A DNA stretch of 64,000 nt from Kuschelorhynchus macadamiae (taxonomy: Eukaryota > Arthropoda > Insecta > Coleoptera > Curculionidae). The stretch lies in NCBI GenBank assembly GCA_030620095.1, contig JAUTXW010005187.1, positions 124,001 to 188,000 on the forward strand, given 5' to 3'. Under the pieces are notes generated by a model. That model searched no databases, was not told the origin of the DNA, and saw only the letters and a list, made by a program, of their open reading frames with translations. A program made the position numbers and the translations under genes. Below are positions 1 to 17,004 of this stretch, piece by piece. Each line of letters begins with the position of its first letter. Within the stretch, counting starts at the first letter, position 1.

Positions 1-816
1 ATTAAGAAGGCTAAATGCTAATTTTAATAACTTTACAGTTCACTAAGCTATGCAGATATTTAACATAAACTATACCGGGTGACCACGAAATTACTAACAA
101 AGCTGTAACTTTTTTAAGGATAAGTACGATTAGCATGAAATTTTACAGCAATTAATGGTTACTTATGAGAAAGATTTTCGCTGTATAAACAATCGACTAG
201 CGTTTTCGGTTTAACCGGAAATGGTATCAATTTTATTCTTTTAAATGAAACACCTCGTATATTGATTTATTTTTGAATTCTAAATAGTTTTCGAGAAAAT
301 GGTGAATGAAACTTTAAAAATTTCAATGAATAATTCCGTTTTTTGGAAAAACAAATGAAGATAGTTCCAATTTAATACTGTAAAATTTAATTACTTTTAT
401 GTATAATACCCTATACCTATATTAAGTACTTTTCGCGATACTTCAAATTGCACTGTACAGGGTGGTCCACTTAAGATGCTCCTATACTTTATCTCAATAA
501 ATAAGCCACTGAGAAAAAAAAGTTAAATACAAAAAGTATTTGACCCTAAGTATATTTTTTATTTATAATATTTTTATATATACAGGGTGTTCCATTGTGC
601 CAGGACAGTAACCAACTTTTTTCTTTTTAATGAAATGGTATGAATATTTTTAGAAATTCTAATTCTACGCTTGATTTTGAGTATTTTTCGTCATCATAGC
701 ATACGAAATTTTGAGTAGTTTTTGAGACAAATTAACTTTTCTAATTTTTTTCAGAAAAATAGGTTTTTGGAAAAATGTGATTTTTTCACACTTGAAGACT
801 AAAATTGTGAATTTTG
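1..816. repeat. Debris of mariner-type inverted arms, no gene
   Basis: No coding frame is visible. The motif TACAGGGTGGTCC occurs near 457 and TACAGGGTGTTCC near 580; both resemble the CAGGGTG ends and internal arm modules of the mariner-type elements elsewhere in the window. I read the stretch as decayed arms of one or more such elements. I could not pair the ends. Confidence 0.4.
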
Positions 817-2824
817 GTTATGGATCCATGGGAGTGGTTAATATTTAATACTCTGACCTATCAAGAACGAAAATCCATTATACAGGGTTGTCACAAATGA
901 CCATCAAAAAAAAAATATTTTTGTAACTAAAAAAACTTAATTTTTTTAAATGGAACACCCTGTACTTAGCAGTTTTATTGTTTTTATGATTTAATTCTGC
1001 ATCATTCCATATATATAGTTTATATTCCAAAAATTCGTAGTTTAGAAGTTATGACCAATTTTCTATAATAATTCGGGTATTTTTGTTAAAAATCTAACTA
1101 AACCTAAATAATATCCTATTATAAGTTTTTTTTTAACATTATAATTAAATTTAACAATAAATCAACAAGTAATGTAAGAAAGAAAGTAACTAATTACTTA
1201 TTACAAAACATTTTCGACATAACCCCCGTCTTTGGCAATACAAGTAGTATACATGGTTTCGATTCTCGCAATAGCATTTCTAACCGCGTCTGTTGCATTA
1301 AGTCTTTCTACCTCTTGCCTAATCATCCTTTTTAAATCTTGAACAGTATTACACCTATTTTTATACACCTCGTTTTTTAAGTTGCCCCATAAAAAAAATC
1401 CAGGGGTGTTAAGTCGGAGCTCCTAGCTGGCCAATCTGTAGTCCCGTACCGACCAATCCAAAATGGAAACCGTTGATTCAAACAATTTCTAACAGGCACT
1501 ACAGTGTGATATCTATCCATCTATCTAACTTGTTGATAAACAAGCCCTTCTCTAATATCGTTCGGCAGATTGTTAGGGAACGGAAATATTTCGTTCTCCT
1601 ACAAATTTAAATACCTCTCACCATTCAGAACAAAGTCATAAAATACTAGACCTATTATTCGATCACGGATAATAACACACCATACAAACACTTCTCCGAC
1701 CCTGTTTTTTCATTTCTTTTACACGATGTTCATTTGAGTTACACCAGTAATGAGTATTTTTTCGGTTGAACATGCCAGCTGTATTGAAAATTGCCTCATC
1801 GGTAAATAAAATATTTTTAAAAATGTCAGTTTCAAAATGGTGGTCCATCATGAGAGAAGAGTAAAAAGCCTTGTTTGAAAGTCCTGTTGGGATAATTCCT
1901 GAACTGGTAAAAATTTGAACGGATGATAGTTATTATCAGTTAAAGTCCTTTGAACACTAGTCTTACTAATTCCCGGTAGATCTCGGGATGCATCTCTTTG
2001 GGAATTTATTTGTTTTCTTCAAAATACAGGAGAATTTCTAATTGTTTTTCTTCTGTTAGGACAATTTTTGTGCGCCGTTTTTGTTTATTGATTACCACTC
2101 CACGTTCAAAATCACGAAAAATTCGTGAAAAAATATGTTTCGTGGGTGCCCGTCTTGCAGGATACAACAACCGATACTCCCGCAGGGCTAATGCTGGACT
2201 CTTATTATTTTTTATGTAACATTCATGAAGATTTAAACGCTTTTGGACATTGTATAAAGCCATTTTTGCTTTAAAAAGAGTTAGAGGCAACTAAATATCA
2301 AATAAAAACTGTGTATTTATTGGTGACCAGGCAACAATTTTACTAGTTTTGTTTTTTCATGGATATCTTGTAAAATTAAGACGCGTTTAGAAATGCTATT
2401 ATTGCCGAAATTAAAACCGTAACCATAATATTATACTACTTGTATTGCCAAAGACGGGGGTTATGTCGAAAATGTTTTGTAATAAGTAATTAGTTACTTT
2501 CTTATTTGCATTACTTGTGATTTAATGTTAAATTTAATTATAATGTTAAAAAAAACTTAGAATAGGATTTTATTTAAGTTTAGTTAGATTTTTAACTTCT
2601 AAACTACTAATTTTTGAAATATAAACTATATATATGGAATGATGCAGAATTAAATCCTAAACACAATAAAAGTGCTAAATACAGGGTGTTCCATTTAAAA
2701 AAAGCTAAGTTTTAGTTACAAAAACATTTTTTTTGATGATCATTTGTGACCACCCTGTATAACGGATTTTCGCTCTTGATAGGTCAGAGTATTAAATATT
2801 AACCACTCCCATGGATCCATAACA
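817..2824 (-). mobile_element. Tc1/mariner-type element with about 400-bp inverted arms
   Basis: The left arm (about 817-1254) is the reverse complement of the right arm (about 2433-2824). Both end on the palindromic stretch ATGGATCCAT and both contain internal CAGGGT/ACCCTG modules. The arms reach into the transposase reading frame: the last roughly 15 codons of the gene lie in the left arm and are repeated in inverted orientation in the right arm. The interior holds a degraded transposase on the minus strand. A TA target duplication is expected for this superfamily, but the exact outer boundary cannot be fixed because several nested CAGGGTG motifs could each be an end. Confidence 0.75.
1207..2251 (-). 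pseudogene. Broken Tc1/mariner-type (DDE_3) transposase
   Basis: Read on the minus strand. The N-terminus starts MALYNVQKRLNLHECY and continues with the helix-turn-helix domain common in insect mariner-type transposases (DUF4817-like; LYPARRAPTKHIFSRIF). The first catalytic region is visible only as MRQFSIQ, in a shifted frame; another frame reads FTDEAIFNTAGMFNRKNTHYW at about 1740-1800. The third motif reads SSDLTPLDFF near 1400. The second motif (QQDGAPAH in relatives) is not recognisable. The C-terminus CIAKDGGYVENVL lies inside the left arm. Several frameshifts and stops make it non-functional. The relation to the superfamily is clear; the exact family is not. Confidence 0.7.
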
Positions 2825-3834
2825 ATTGACGTTCAACCAAATGATCGTAAACACGATCTTTGCGCCATGTTCTAATAACTCACTTTAAACTTCTTAAGAC
2901 ACGTTTGGCAAAAGTGTTGTCAGATATAATACGTAGCGTTCAAAACAAGCTCGTTGGCAATTCATTGCCTACTGCCGCGCCAGCGGAGTTTATTGTAAAA
3001 ATAGTTTTTCTGATGTTAATATTTAAAATAAATGTAACAATCTATATATATTCGTAATCAGGAAAACGAGGTGTAACAACTAGGCTTACAAGATACAGTG
3101 TGTTCCATAAGAAAAAAACACAATCTTCTTCGCAGCGCTTTTCCACACCACCCTGTATACATTATTATTACTTGCCTAAAAACTAGTTATAGTACCCGCC
3201 AACTTTTGTTTTTATAATACCAGATAAAAAAGTTAAAGAGGGGTTCCATTTAAAATGTAACACCCTGTAAAAAACTGGAAAAATTCTGTTAAGTATGCAA
3301 TTAAGGTTGAAAATAATTCTTATAATTGTATAAATAATAGTGTTAAGCCTTTAATAATTAATTTAGGCACAGATGGAATGTCAGTGATAGTGAACCAGCA
3401 CTGAACATAGAGTAGGTTAATTGTATAAAAAAACCAAGATGCATTTTATTATATTTTAAAATCGAAATATAGGTTTCAACTTTTGTTATTAATTATTATT
3501 AATATCAGAAATAAATACATAATAATATTAAAAGTTTTTTTTAACACATTTTCTTTTTCGTTAAAAATAACAAGTGACAATTTTCTATTACACAGGCCAA
3601 CCCACATTTCGGTGCCTGCGATTTTTTAACTGTTCCTGGGTAATTTTTGGATGCAGAATATAAAAAAGTTCTCAGATTTTGTCTATCAGATCTAGTTTAA
3701 AAAAAAATTGTGTACATATTTTACATTATAACTTTTATAATATATAATATTACTATTGCCAGTTAAAAAAAAACAAAAACACATGGATTTAAGTATTTAT
3801 TGCAAAAACTTAATTTACATAATTACATTAGTCA
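2825..3834. other. Gene-free stretch with scattered mariner-type ends
   Basis: No convincing coding region. TACAGTGTGTTCC near 3095, CCACCCTGTATAC near 3150 and ACACCCTGTAA near 3261 resemble element ends, so this is probably a decayed non-autonomous copy. The part near 3600-3830 is presumably the 3' flank of the pseudogene that follows on the minus strand. Confidence 0.4.
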
Positions 3835-5476
3835 CTAATCACATAGAAATTTTCTTTTATACGACTTTCTAGAATGGAGTTTACTAGGGCAGTCTCGCTG
3901 GAGGCTCCAGCAGTAGTCCGCCATCATGTGGCTATCCCATCGTCCTTGATAACGATCTTCCATAGTTTTAATATCCTGATGGAATCTTTCCCCCTGTTCT
4001 TCACTACAATCACCTAAGTTTTCTGGAAGACGATCTAGGTGGCTGTGAAGGTAGTGAACTTTTATACTCATGTTACAGCCGAGAATATTAAAATTTGAAA
4101 GCATAGTTTCCACTAATTCTACGTAATTCTCTGCTTTATGATTGCCAAAACAATTTTGTACTACTTGAACAAATGAACACCAAGCGTTAGATTCAGTGTT
4201 GTACATTGATGTGGTGAATTGTGGATCTTTAACAAGTTGCCTTATTTGAGAACCATCAAATATACCAGCTTTTAGTTTTTCCGTGCTAATGCCAGGAAAT
4301 TTACGTGACAAATACCCAAAACAATTTCCATCTCGATTTAAAGCCTTCACAAATTGCTTCATTAGGCCTAGCTTGATATGCAAGGGCGGAAGTAAGATTT
4401 TTTCTCTTGAAACCAAAAGTTCGTTGATCACGTTTTGTTTTCCTTTATGACATCTCTTGAAGGCCAATTTTTGTTAACCCAGTGCTCATTTTAGCTGTGT
4501 TGTCCCAAAGGCACAAAAAACAAGGATATTTTGTATAACCATTCTGCTGTCCAGGGAGGAAGTTAACCATTTTTAAATCAACACAAATTGCCCACTGATG
4601 TTCTTCGTATTTAATTTTTCTCAAAACTAATGCAATTGTTTCATATTCTTCCTTCATGGTAGTAGAATGACCAATAGGAATTGAGCCATATTTGTTACCG
4701 TTATGTAAAAGAACATATTTTAAACTATGTTTTGAACTGTCAAAAAAAGGGCGCCTCATCTGCAGTGTATTCAGGCAAACCCTTTTTTTCTAAGAGCCCT
4801 TTTATATTGTTACAGAATACCAAGTAATTAATATAATAATATTAGTACCTGAACAAAGTAGGTTTTTTTCTTTTAATCTGGATGCAAGTAATTCAGCGGA
4901 TTCCTTTAAGAGATTCAGGTCTCTTATAAGATCGTTTAGTTCTTCTTGATTGAAACACTGCGGAGTTGCTAAATCTGCTTCAAATTCGCTGTCGTTTTCT
5001 GATTGAATTATTTGAACTTCGTCAGACATTGATGTTTCTGTATCATCTTCTGTGAGACTGCTGAATGATGGAACGGGTATTTCTTCCGAATGCGCTACAG
5101 GCCTCCTTGCAGAATCTAGATCAGGATATGTCCATTTGTGTCTATTGTTTCTATTTATGCCTTTAATATTAACGAGACAAAAATAGCAGTAGCCATGATG
5201 GTTTCGCGGTTCTCTCCAAACCATTGGTACACCAAACTTTAGGCACTTCCTCTTTCTAGTTGTCCACTGTCGCAAATGTTCAACACATGTCTTCCATATG
5301 AAATGTGGGGCCCAAGATTTATCTTGATCTCCTAAATGAACGCCAAAATAGGCAAGATAAGCTCTTTTCACAAAGTCAGAAATCGTTCTCCTGCTCTCTT
5401 TCAAAGTATATTCACCACACACGTAACAAAAAACATCGGGATGATTTACACAGGTACGTCTGCTTGTGGATGCCAT
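3835..5476 (-). pseudogene. Copy 1 of an unnamed multicopy insect family (Cys-rich N-terminus, RNase H-like acidic motifs)
   Basis: The first part (5476 to about 4849) starts MASTSRRTCVNHPDVFCYVCG and carries spaced Cys residues (CYVCG, C..CVEHLRQW, CYFC) that look zinc-binding, then an acidic Ser-rich linker. A 50-bp gap (4799-4848) begins GT and ends AG and may be an intron. Next come FFDSSKHSLK, CVDLKMVNFL, YTKYPCFLCLWD and, after a frameshift near 4450-4500, LPPLHIKLGLMKQFVKAL, LHSHLDRLPENLG and EEQGERFHQDIKTME. A run of seven T in front of the DSSK motif also breaks the frame. A segment before DSSK that I recall in relatives seems to be missing. Conserved D-S-S-K, D-L-K and E/D-x-x-H-Q-D could be an RNase H-fold acidic set. 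I know the family only as repeated, unnamed insect proteins. No TIRs are visible. Confidence 0.65.
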
Positions 5477-9605
<4,129 letters not shown>

Positions 9606-9629
9606 TTTAACCGACATTATATATATACC

Positions 9630-9631
<2 letters not shown>

Positions 9632-9680
<49 letters not shown>
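9632..9680. repeat. (TA)n microsatellite, right flank of the mariner-type element
   Basis: About 24 TA units. It pairs with the 7402-7502 tract on the other side of the element. Confidence 0.9.
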
Positions 9681-9687
<7 letters not shown>

Positions 9688-9694
9688 TATCAGG

Positions 9695-10924
9695 TCAGTG
9701 GCGTACCACGGGGGTCACATTTTAATAAAAAAGGGATAAAAATTCGAAATAATAAAAAAAAATAGACTAGTTGCAAAAATATTTTCTGTGGCCAGGTAAA
9801 GACAATTGGGTACAAGACATAATCCTCAAAAAATTTCTTAGTTGAAAGTCATTGGCTAACGCTCAGGCAAGTAATTATGCGCCATCTTTGATTTGGTAGG
9901 TAATTACAACGACATTTCTCAACTCTGGTGAAGTGCCCTAAAGGTTGTATAAGTGGGATGGACTCTATTCGGAGAAACTTTACAACATATCTACGTTGTG
10001 CCGCTCGAGCGTTACACTGAACTTCCCCGTAGATTAAATGCATATCTGCATATTCTTCATTACTAAACGAAACCATTTTAAAAAAAAATGTAAATTAAAA
10101 TCTTACTTTCGATTAAATCAAATTATTAATATGACAATAACAATTTTGTCAAAAATGACACTTGCGTTTATTATTACGATTACCTAGCATTGTTGAGTAA
10201 GTATACCTTTTTTTACGAATAAATACACTTTCCTAAGCAAAAAGGTATACTACGCTCTCTAAAAATAAGAATTACATTAAGCCTTCAAACTAACGGTCAT
10301 CACGTGGAATATTTATTATAGTTTAGAATAATTCATACTTACCTTAAATTTTGTATTGTCTTGAAATAAACACACCTTAGTTTATTATTATTAAAAAATT
10401 TGTTTTCCTTGCATAAACTTGCATATTGCTCGAGAACGGTTACCTCTAGCGTTGTTGAGCAAGTTTAGCCTTTTTGCTAAGAAAAGGTACAAGAATAATA
10501 TTTATTCGTAAAAAAAACCCACAAGTGCATCGCCAAAAGAGTTAGGGCAAATTTACATAAATAATAGTAGCGTACGTAGCGCCCTTTAAGCGGCACACGA
10601 AATCTAATTCCAAATTATGATTCCTCGTCCAAAAAATACCCCGAATGCCCAATTTCGTGAGAAAATTTTATTATTTGCAACAAATATTAAATAAAAAATA
10701 AAATAAAATGTATATTTCAACACCCTGTATCTCCGTTACGAAGCACACCCGGACCTAGGTTAATATGAAAATGTTTTTTTATTATTATCATTTCCAATGT
10801 ATCCGATGGTTGCAAAAATTTTTTTTTAACTATGGAAAAAATATTTTATTTGAATATGCTGTTTAATTTGGGGACCCCCTAGTAGCGCCGAGGGCCTGCA
10901 GGCCCTTTAGATACGCTACTGAAA
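9695..10924. mobile_element. Possible hAT-like non-autonomous element
   Basis: CAGTGGCGTACC near 9695 and GATACGCTACTG ending near 10924 form imperfect inverted ends of the CAGTRGCGTA type typical of hAT elements. I do not find the 8-bp target duplication hAT elements make, so the two ends may belong to different copies. The interior includes a fragment of a mariner-type transposase and a pair of inverted repeats at about 10195-10260 and 10448-10520. Confidence 0.35.
9849..10076 (-). pseudogene. N-terminal fragment of a mariner-type transposase (DUF4817-like)
   Basis: The start MVSFSNEEYADMHLIYGE, followed by NARAAQRRYVVKF, matches the N-terminal helix-turn-helix of the other mariner-type transposases here. 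After about 35 residues the similarity breaks down and no catalytic domain follows, so it is a truncated relic. Confidence 0.6.
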
Positions 10925-11540
10925 TCTGACGATGTAACTATTCGTTTATCACCACCCCTATTTTAGTATTTATTCAGTTTCTGAACAGACCTTACTTTGA
11001 TTACGGTATTAAACCCCGTTAACAATTTTATGCTCTGTTTACATTTTCCAACTTTAACAGTTCATAATGCGTGCAAACTGTCTAGCGAAAACCATCTGCA
11101 GTTCATTTGTCGGTACAGGATTTCTAACTCAAGCAGCATCTCCATACGGCTTTCTCAAACTCATTTTATATATCTATATATTTTCACATATGCCTTGGGA
11201 TTGTTATTCAAGCCGCATTAACTCGAATATACCGCTTTCTCTGGAAATATTGAGTCCCTCTTTTTTACTTGAGGGTTCATTACTTTTCCGGAAATACGTT
11301 TGACTGTGTCGGCTTTATTGATCCTTCTTTTTACTTTTACCTTGATTAAAACGTACTAGATTGATCTAGGGATGGGTTTTGTGACTAGAATTTTAGTAAT
11401 GCTTCAAGAATAGAAATTGGAAGAATTCGAGCTATCGTTAGATAACTTTTCCAAACAATTACGTAAGAAGTGATTTTTATCTTTGAGACTTAAATACATA
11501 TTGTTCAAAAAACGTTTATCTACTTTGGATGGGCATTATT
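10925..11540. other. Gene-free stretch
   Basis: Short frames only; no recognisable protein, RNA or repeat seen. Confidence 0.4.
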
Positions 11541-14391
11541 CAGGGTGATTCACGTTGAGTGTCCTATTAAAAGTTCTGGAGAACTATAAAAGGGATTTTT
11601 TTCAAATTGGGCATACGGACATAATAGGTAATAATCTATATTTTAAAAATATTTTCGCAAGTGCAGCGTTGCCACATCTCTCCGAAACCAATAGCAACAT
11701 TGAAATTTCAAATAGAACACCCTATATTTTATTGCAGTTTCTGATTCTACGCACGATTTTAAGTAACTTTTGTTAACATCTTCCTATACTTATCTCCTAC
11801 CATTTTCTCTAAAAAAATTAATTTATGATTTTTTTTTAGAAAATCACCACGTAAATAAAATTCCATATTTACTTGCGTAAGCGAGATAATTACTAGATTT
11901 TTTTTCTGGGTTAGAGAATGCATATATTTAAAATAAGTATGTTAGAATAGCGATATATCATACATGGTGTCGTATAAAAAGGGCATTTTTATCGAAATTT
12001 AGTAATGGTGAAAACTCATTTATTTTAAATACAACACCCTGTATTTTATGGTATCTTCGAACAAACCAATACCTTACCTACAATATTTCCATATATATTC
12101 CTATACCCATCTGCCACCATTTTTTAGATACGAGCCAACTTTGAATATTTTCCTGTTTTCAAAGACCATCCACAACAAAAGCACCCGCCTCGGCACCTGC
12201 TTAGCGAATCACTTAACTAATTAGGCCATGTAAGCTTTTATTTACCTCGTACTGACAAATATTTTAAATAAACAGACAGTTTTAAATACGGTGAATAATC
12301 CAAAATGTATTTTTTTAAATACAATTTGTAACCTAAAGGTGTTAGATATTATAAGTGATAATTAAACAAACAAATAATACATAATCGTTAATTTTTAGCA
12401 AAAGAAAGATAACTAATTGTTAAATTGCTTAAAATGGCCACCATTCGCATTAAGGCATTCGTGCAAACATGTTAATTGGTTTCTTGTTGTTGCTCTTCGT
12501 ATTTCCTCAGGATCTAATTCATCAAAAGCTCGACGTACTCGATTTTCCAGATCCTGGAGATTTTGTATTGGATTTCCTACATACACTCGCTCTTTGATGG
12601 TTCCCCAAAGGTAAGAATCTAGGGGAGTTAGGTCCGGAGACCGAGGTGGCCAATCCTATGGTCCCAAACGTCTGAACCACCTATCTTCGAACATTCCATA
12701 TTATTCTTGACTCACTTCATTGCTGCAATGTGCAGGAGCCCCATCCGATTGGTACCAGCAAGAAATCAATAATTGTAGTGGTAACTCATCCAAAAACTCA
12801 TTAATTGTAGTTCTTAAAATATCCAGATATTTATTCGAAGTTAAATTTTCATCGTAGATACAATAAGCAAATTTATTGTCCATCAGTAAGCAAAAAACAT
12901 TAAACCCGAATTGAAACTGAAATCTTCGTTCTACAACCAATTTTGAGTTTTCAGCCGCCCAAAAATGACTATTTCGTCTATTAAATATTCCTTCCCTCGT
13001 AAATTTCGACTCGGCAGTCCAGATAATTTTTTTCAAAAATAGTGGGTCTTCCTCAATTTTAGTTAGAACTATTTAGCAAAACTCAGTACGTCTCTGAAAA
13101 TCTTCTGGTAAAAGGCCTTGCTGGGTGATAAATTTAAATGGTTGAATGTTATGTTTGCTTAGAGTACGTTGAATTTTTGAATATGAAAGTCCTAGATCTA
13201 TTTCAGCACTTCTAATTGATGCTTGAGGGTAAACGTTAAAATATCCAAGTACATTTATTTCATTGCCTTCATTATCAGTTTGTAGTTTTGTGTATGATCT
13301 ATGTTTTATAATTTTGCCGTGATTTTTAAAATTTGCTTCATATCTGAAATATGAAGGCAAAATAAATAGAATCATCATCATCATCATCAAAATATTATGT
13401 TATGCACGTTAATACTGACAACCTCCTGTTGTTTCAGCAACATAAATTGATTTTTAAGGAAATAAAAACTATTATTGCATTTAGTACCTTCTAAATTTTT
13501 TCCTGTGCATAGGAGGTAAATGAGGATACATCTCGTTAAATTTTCTGAAGGTTCTTGAAATAACTTTGTTACACTCTCCATGAATGTAAAATAAATTTAA
13601 AATATCAATATTGGAATATTCAATTGCGTTTTCCATTTTTACGGAGCATCAACTGAAAACTATCTGTTAATGTCAAAAAGATGTCAGGAAGAAGTAAACA
13701 AAACCTTCCATGGCCTACCAAGCTAAGTTATTCGTTAAGCGGGTGGTTTTGTTATGGTATTCTTTGAAAACAGGAAAATATTCAAAGTTGGCTCATATCT
13801 AAAAAATGGTGGGAGATGGGTATAGGAACATATATGGAAATATTGTAGGTAAGGTATTGGTTTATTCGAAGATACCATAAAATACAGGGTGTTGTATTTA
13901 AAATAAATGAGTTTTCACCATTACTAAATTTCGATAAAAATGCCCTTTTTATGCGACACCCTGTATGATATATCGCTATTCCAACATATAGTTATTTTAA
14001 ATATATGCATTCTCTAACCTACAAAAAAAATCTAGTAATTATCTCGCTTACGCAGGTAAATATGGGATTTTATTAATGTGGTGATTTTCTAAAAAAAAAA
14101 AACATAAATTAATTTTTTTAGAGAAAATGGTAGGAGATACGTATAGGAAGATGTTAACAAAAGTTACTTAAAATCGGGCGTAGAATCAGAAACTTATAAA
14201 ATATAGGGTGTTCTATTTGAAATTTCAATGTTGCTATTGGTTTCGGAGAGATGTGGCAACGCTGCACTTGCGAAAATATTTTTAAAATATAGATTATTAC
14301 CTATTATGTCCGTATGCCGAATTTGAAAAAAAATCCCTTTTATAGTTCTCCAGAACTTTTAATAGGACACTCAACGTGAATCACCCTGTAT
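11541..14391 (-). mobile_element. Mariner-type element with about 640-bp inverted arms
   Basis: The left arm starts CAGGGTGATTCACGTTGAG (11541) and runs to about 12190. The right arm is its reverse complement from about 13758 and ends GTGAATCACCCTG, followed by TA (14391). Each arm carries internal CACCCTG/CAGGGTG modules (for example ACACCCTGTATTT near 12035 and TACAGGGTGTTGT near 13885). Between the arms lies one intron-containing transposase pseudogene on the minus strand. TA follows the right end; the left side reads TT, so one target base may have changed. Confidence 0.85.
12413..13636 (-). pseudogene. Mariner-type transposase with a 144-bp intron, broken by stops
   Basis: Exon 1 runs from ATG 13636 to 13488 (MENAIEYSNIDILNLFYIHGE; HTH domain). 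The intron is 13344-13487: it begins GTACTAAAT, ends TTTCAG and contains a short TGA/ATG triplet run. Exon 2 starts at 13343 and joins in frame as R-Y-E-A-N-F-K-N-H-G. Then follow a second HTH (DLGLSYSKIQRTL), the first catalytic region WTAESKF (the Asp of the family is Ala here), the second YQSDGAPAHCS, and the third PPRSPDLTPLDSYLWG with 36 codons between the last two Asp. The C-terminus NANGGHFKQFNN ends at TAG 12413. In-frame stops at about 13075, 12703 and 12660 and the D-to-A change make it inactive. Confidence 0.8.
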
Positions 14392-14898
14392 ATTGCTAAT
14401 GTATGCATGCCCCTAAAGAGTTATTTCTAGTTTCATTTTTTATTACCTTTTTTATTTAAACTGAAATTAAAAAACTGTCAGGGATGTAGAAGTATGACCC
14501 TAGTTAGTTCGGCACCTACACATTTAGTAACATGTATACATACAAATAAATCTGTTTCCTTTCACTTTCCTGGTATAAGGGTTTATTTTTGGTATTTGTT
14601 ATACTTTATTGTTATTTAGTTCACCAAGTATAACAATTATAAATATATGAGTTCGACACGGATAGCTGATTTTTAAATTAGAGCATTCGGATAGGTTTTA
14701 ATTTTAACAATGCTTAACAATTTTAACAATCTAATTGAAATTTGGAAAGGTTTTTAAAGATATTTTATAATTTGACTATGGGCGCCTGAGTTGTAGGAGC
14801 TCAAAGAAAGTAAAGGAAAAATAAATTATATAAGGTAGAACAAATACACACATTTACGGATTAAAATACCCCAATCCTTGGAAAATAATTAGCTCTAG

Positions 14899-14997
<99 letters not shown>

Positions 14998-17004
14998 AAA
15001 ATTAAACAAATGAAAACAACATATTTCATTACTACCAATTTATGCCTCCCTCGAACCAGAATTCTTACAGATATTTTTGTTATTTACACATGAGTCATAC
15101 AAGACGTTAATTAATTAGGTTATATAAGTCTGCAATAACAAGCCTTACAATATATGATAGAGTGAAATGTAAATAATTAAATTTGTCTTATAAGAACGAA
15201 ATGTTATTTAAAATAATAAGAGGATTTTGCATTCAAAATATGAAATTCAGACTGAATGTTAATATTTACTATTATTTAAAAATATTATTGATAAATAAGT
15301 TATATCTAAAAATTTTAGTAAATGAATGAAAATATCAAAATTTGATACTTTTTATATGCATAATCATCAACCATCTAATAAAGTAAGATTGGAAAGCACT
15401 TTTCTCCAAAAGTAAAATGGGTATGCAAAATAATCGATTGATTCAAGCTAGCAGAGCAAAAAAAATATTAGAAGGGTTAATCAGATAATTGGTAGCTAAA
15501 CCTTAGTTTTTAAGCAGCTGATCTTTAATTAGTTTGACGGAATTTAATTGCAAAAATGAAGTCCTTTAGGTCGTACAAACAATGTAACCCAACTATGATC
15601 GGTTGATAGCTGATCTTATGCAAATTTTCTATGTTGAAAATATTATTCCAGTAAATGGACTTTTAAAATGTGATAAGTTAAGAAAAAGTTTAATACTAAA
15701 CACTCAGATTATTATATCCCAATTCAAGATTATGTAAGAGAATTTTAATTATAGTAGTTCATATAGGAGATCAGAAAATGCAAAACGCAAAATAAATAAA
15801 AACTTCAATCCCACAATTCCACTAAATACTTCATCTCACTTGAATCAAAATTTCGAATTTTTTTGACAATTTAATTTACTAAAATAGCAATGGACATATT
15901 CAACTGGAATGATACGTCAGTTAAAATGTATAGTTTATATAATTTTAGGAGATAAAACAGATAAATATTAAAAAGGAAAACAGAAAAATCTAATATACAA
16001 AATGTTGACAAGTTATTAACAGTAATAAAGTTACAATGACTATACTACTGCCAAACCATACGTGTCTTGTAAACTCAGTACATCTTATACATGAATTTTA
16101 ATGTTATACTTTAATTAGAAAAATATATTTGAATTTAAATTTGTAAAAATACTAATATATAATAGATATACACCAATTTGGAAAATGCACAGTTTACAGA
16201 AATTTGGAAAATAATTATTAATTACTCAATCTGGAAGTTCTCCTTGCTACGACGTCACATCCTGTGATGTCCAAATCAGAAACTATAACACCCTGGAACC
16301 GGCCACACAGCCGTTGTCCAGAAAGAATGACCACACGGTCGATACTAAGGCAAGGAACTTTCTTACTCCAGGACTTGAAAACCTCGGTCAATAAGTAACA
16401 GCAAACAGGAAATTTTCTTTCGCCCAGGAAGTACTTTAATCCTTTGTATGAATGGATTTATTTAAAATTTTTAAAAGAAATTTCCGTATAGCTAGGGAGC
16501 TGAAGTAAGGGAGACGAAGAAGAAAAAAGAAAAGCCTGAAACAATATGACGATTATAAGTTCACATTTCATTTACATACAAGAATCGAATTAATTTTTGC
16601 AAATACCAATTGAATAAAGAACTTACCAGATTAGTTACCTTATGAAAGCATTTATCTATCACCGCATAGAGATTTTATCGGATATAATCCAGCACCTAGG
16701 CTAAGTTAAAATATTAACTAAAATACAATAGAGAATTATCTCATGTTGCTTTCAACCTTAAAGTTTTGCAGAAGTGACCTAAAATGGCCATTCCATTCGG
16801 TTTTATTCATTCGGACTATACAAAAAACAGAACCCCTCCATATCACTCCGAAATCTGTCACTAATTCAAAATTATTTCTTAACAGTCAAGATTTTTAATG
16901 ACAAAAAAAACAATAAACGGGTAGTATTTAATCACTTGAACACTCTCAATCGTTCCCAATACCAAAATTCATGTCATATGCCTCAAAAGGAATCAATTTA
17001 AAAA
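14392..17004. other. Gene-free AT-rich region
   Basis: No coding frame or RNA gene recognised over 2.6 kb. It contains a (TA)n tract (14902-14995) and a GC-richer patch at 16230-16440 with an imperfect palindrome GACGTCACA..TGTGATGTC near 16250. This could be ordinary intergenic or intronic sequence. Confidence 0.4.
14902..14995. repeat. (TA)n microsatellite
   Basis: About 47 TA units. Unlike most other tracts in the window, no mariner-type end is seen next to it. Confidence 0.95.

Noticed and set aside
12417..12614. Plus-strand frame in the 11.5-14.4 kb element
   Set aside because: Antisense of the transposase C-terminus.
13073..13390. Met-rich start MMMMMMILF as the transposase N-terminus
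   Set aside because: The ATG run lies inside the 144-bp intron; the homologous start is exon 1 at 13636.
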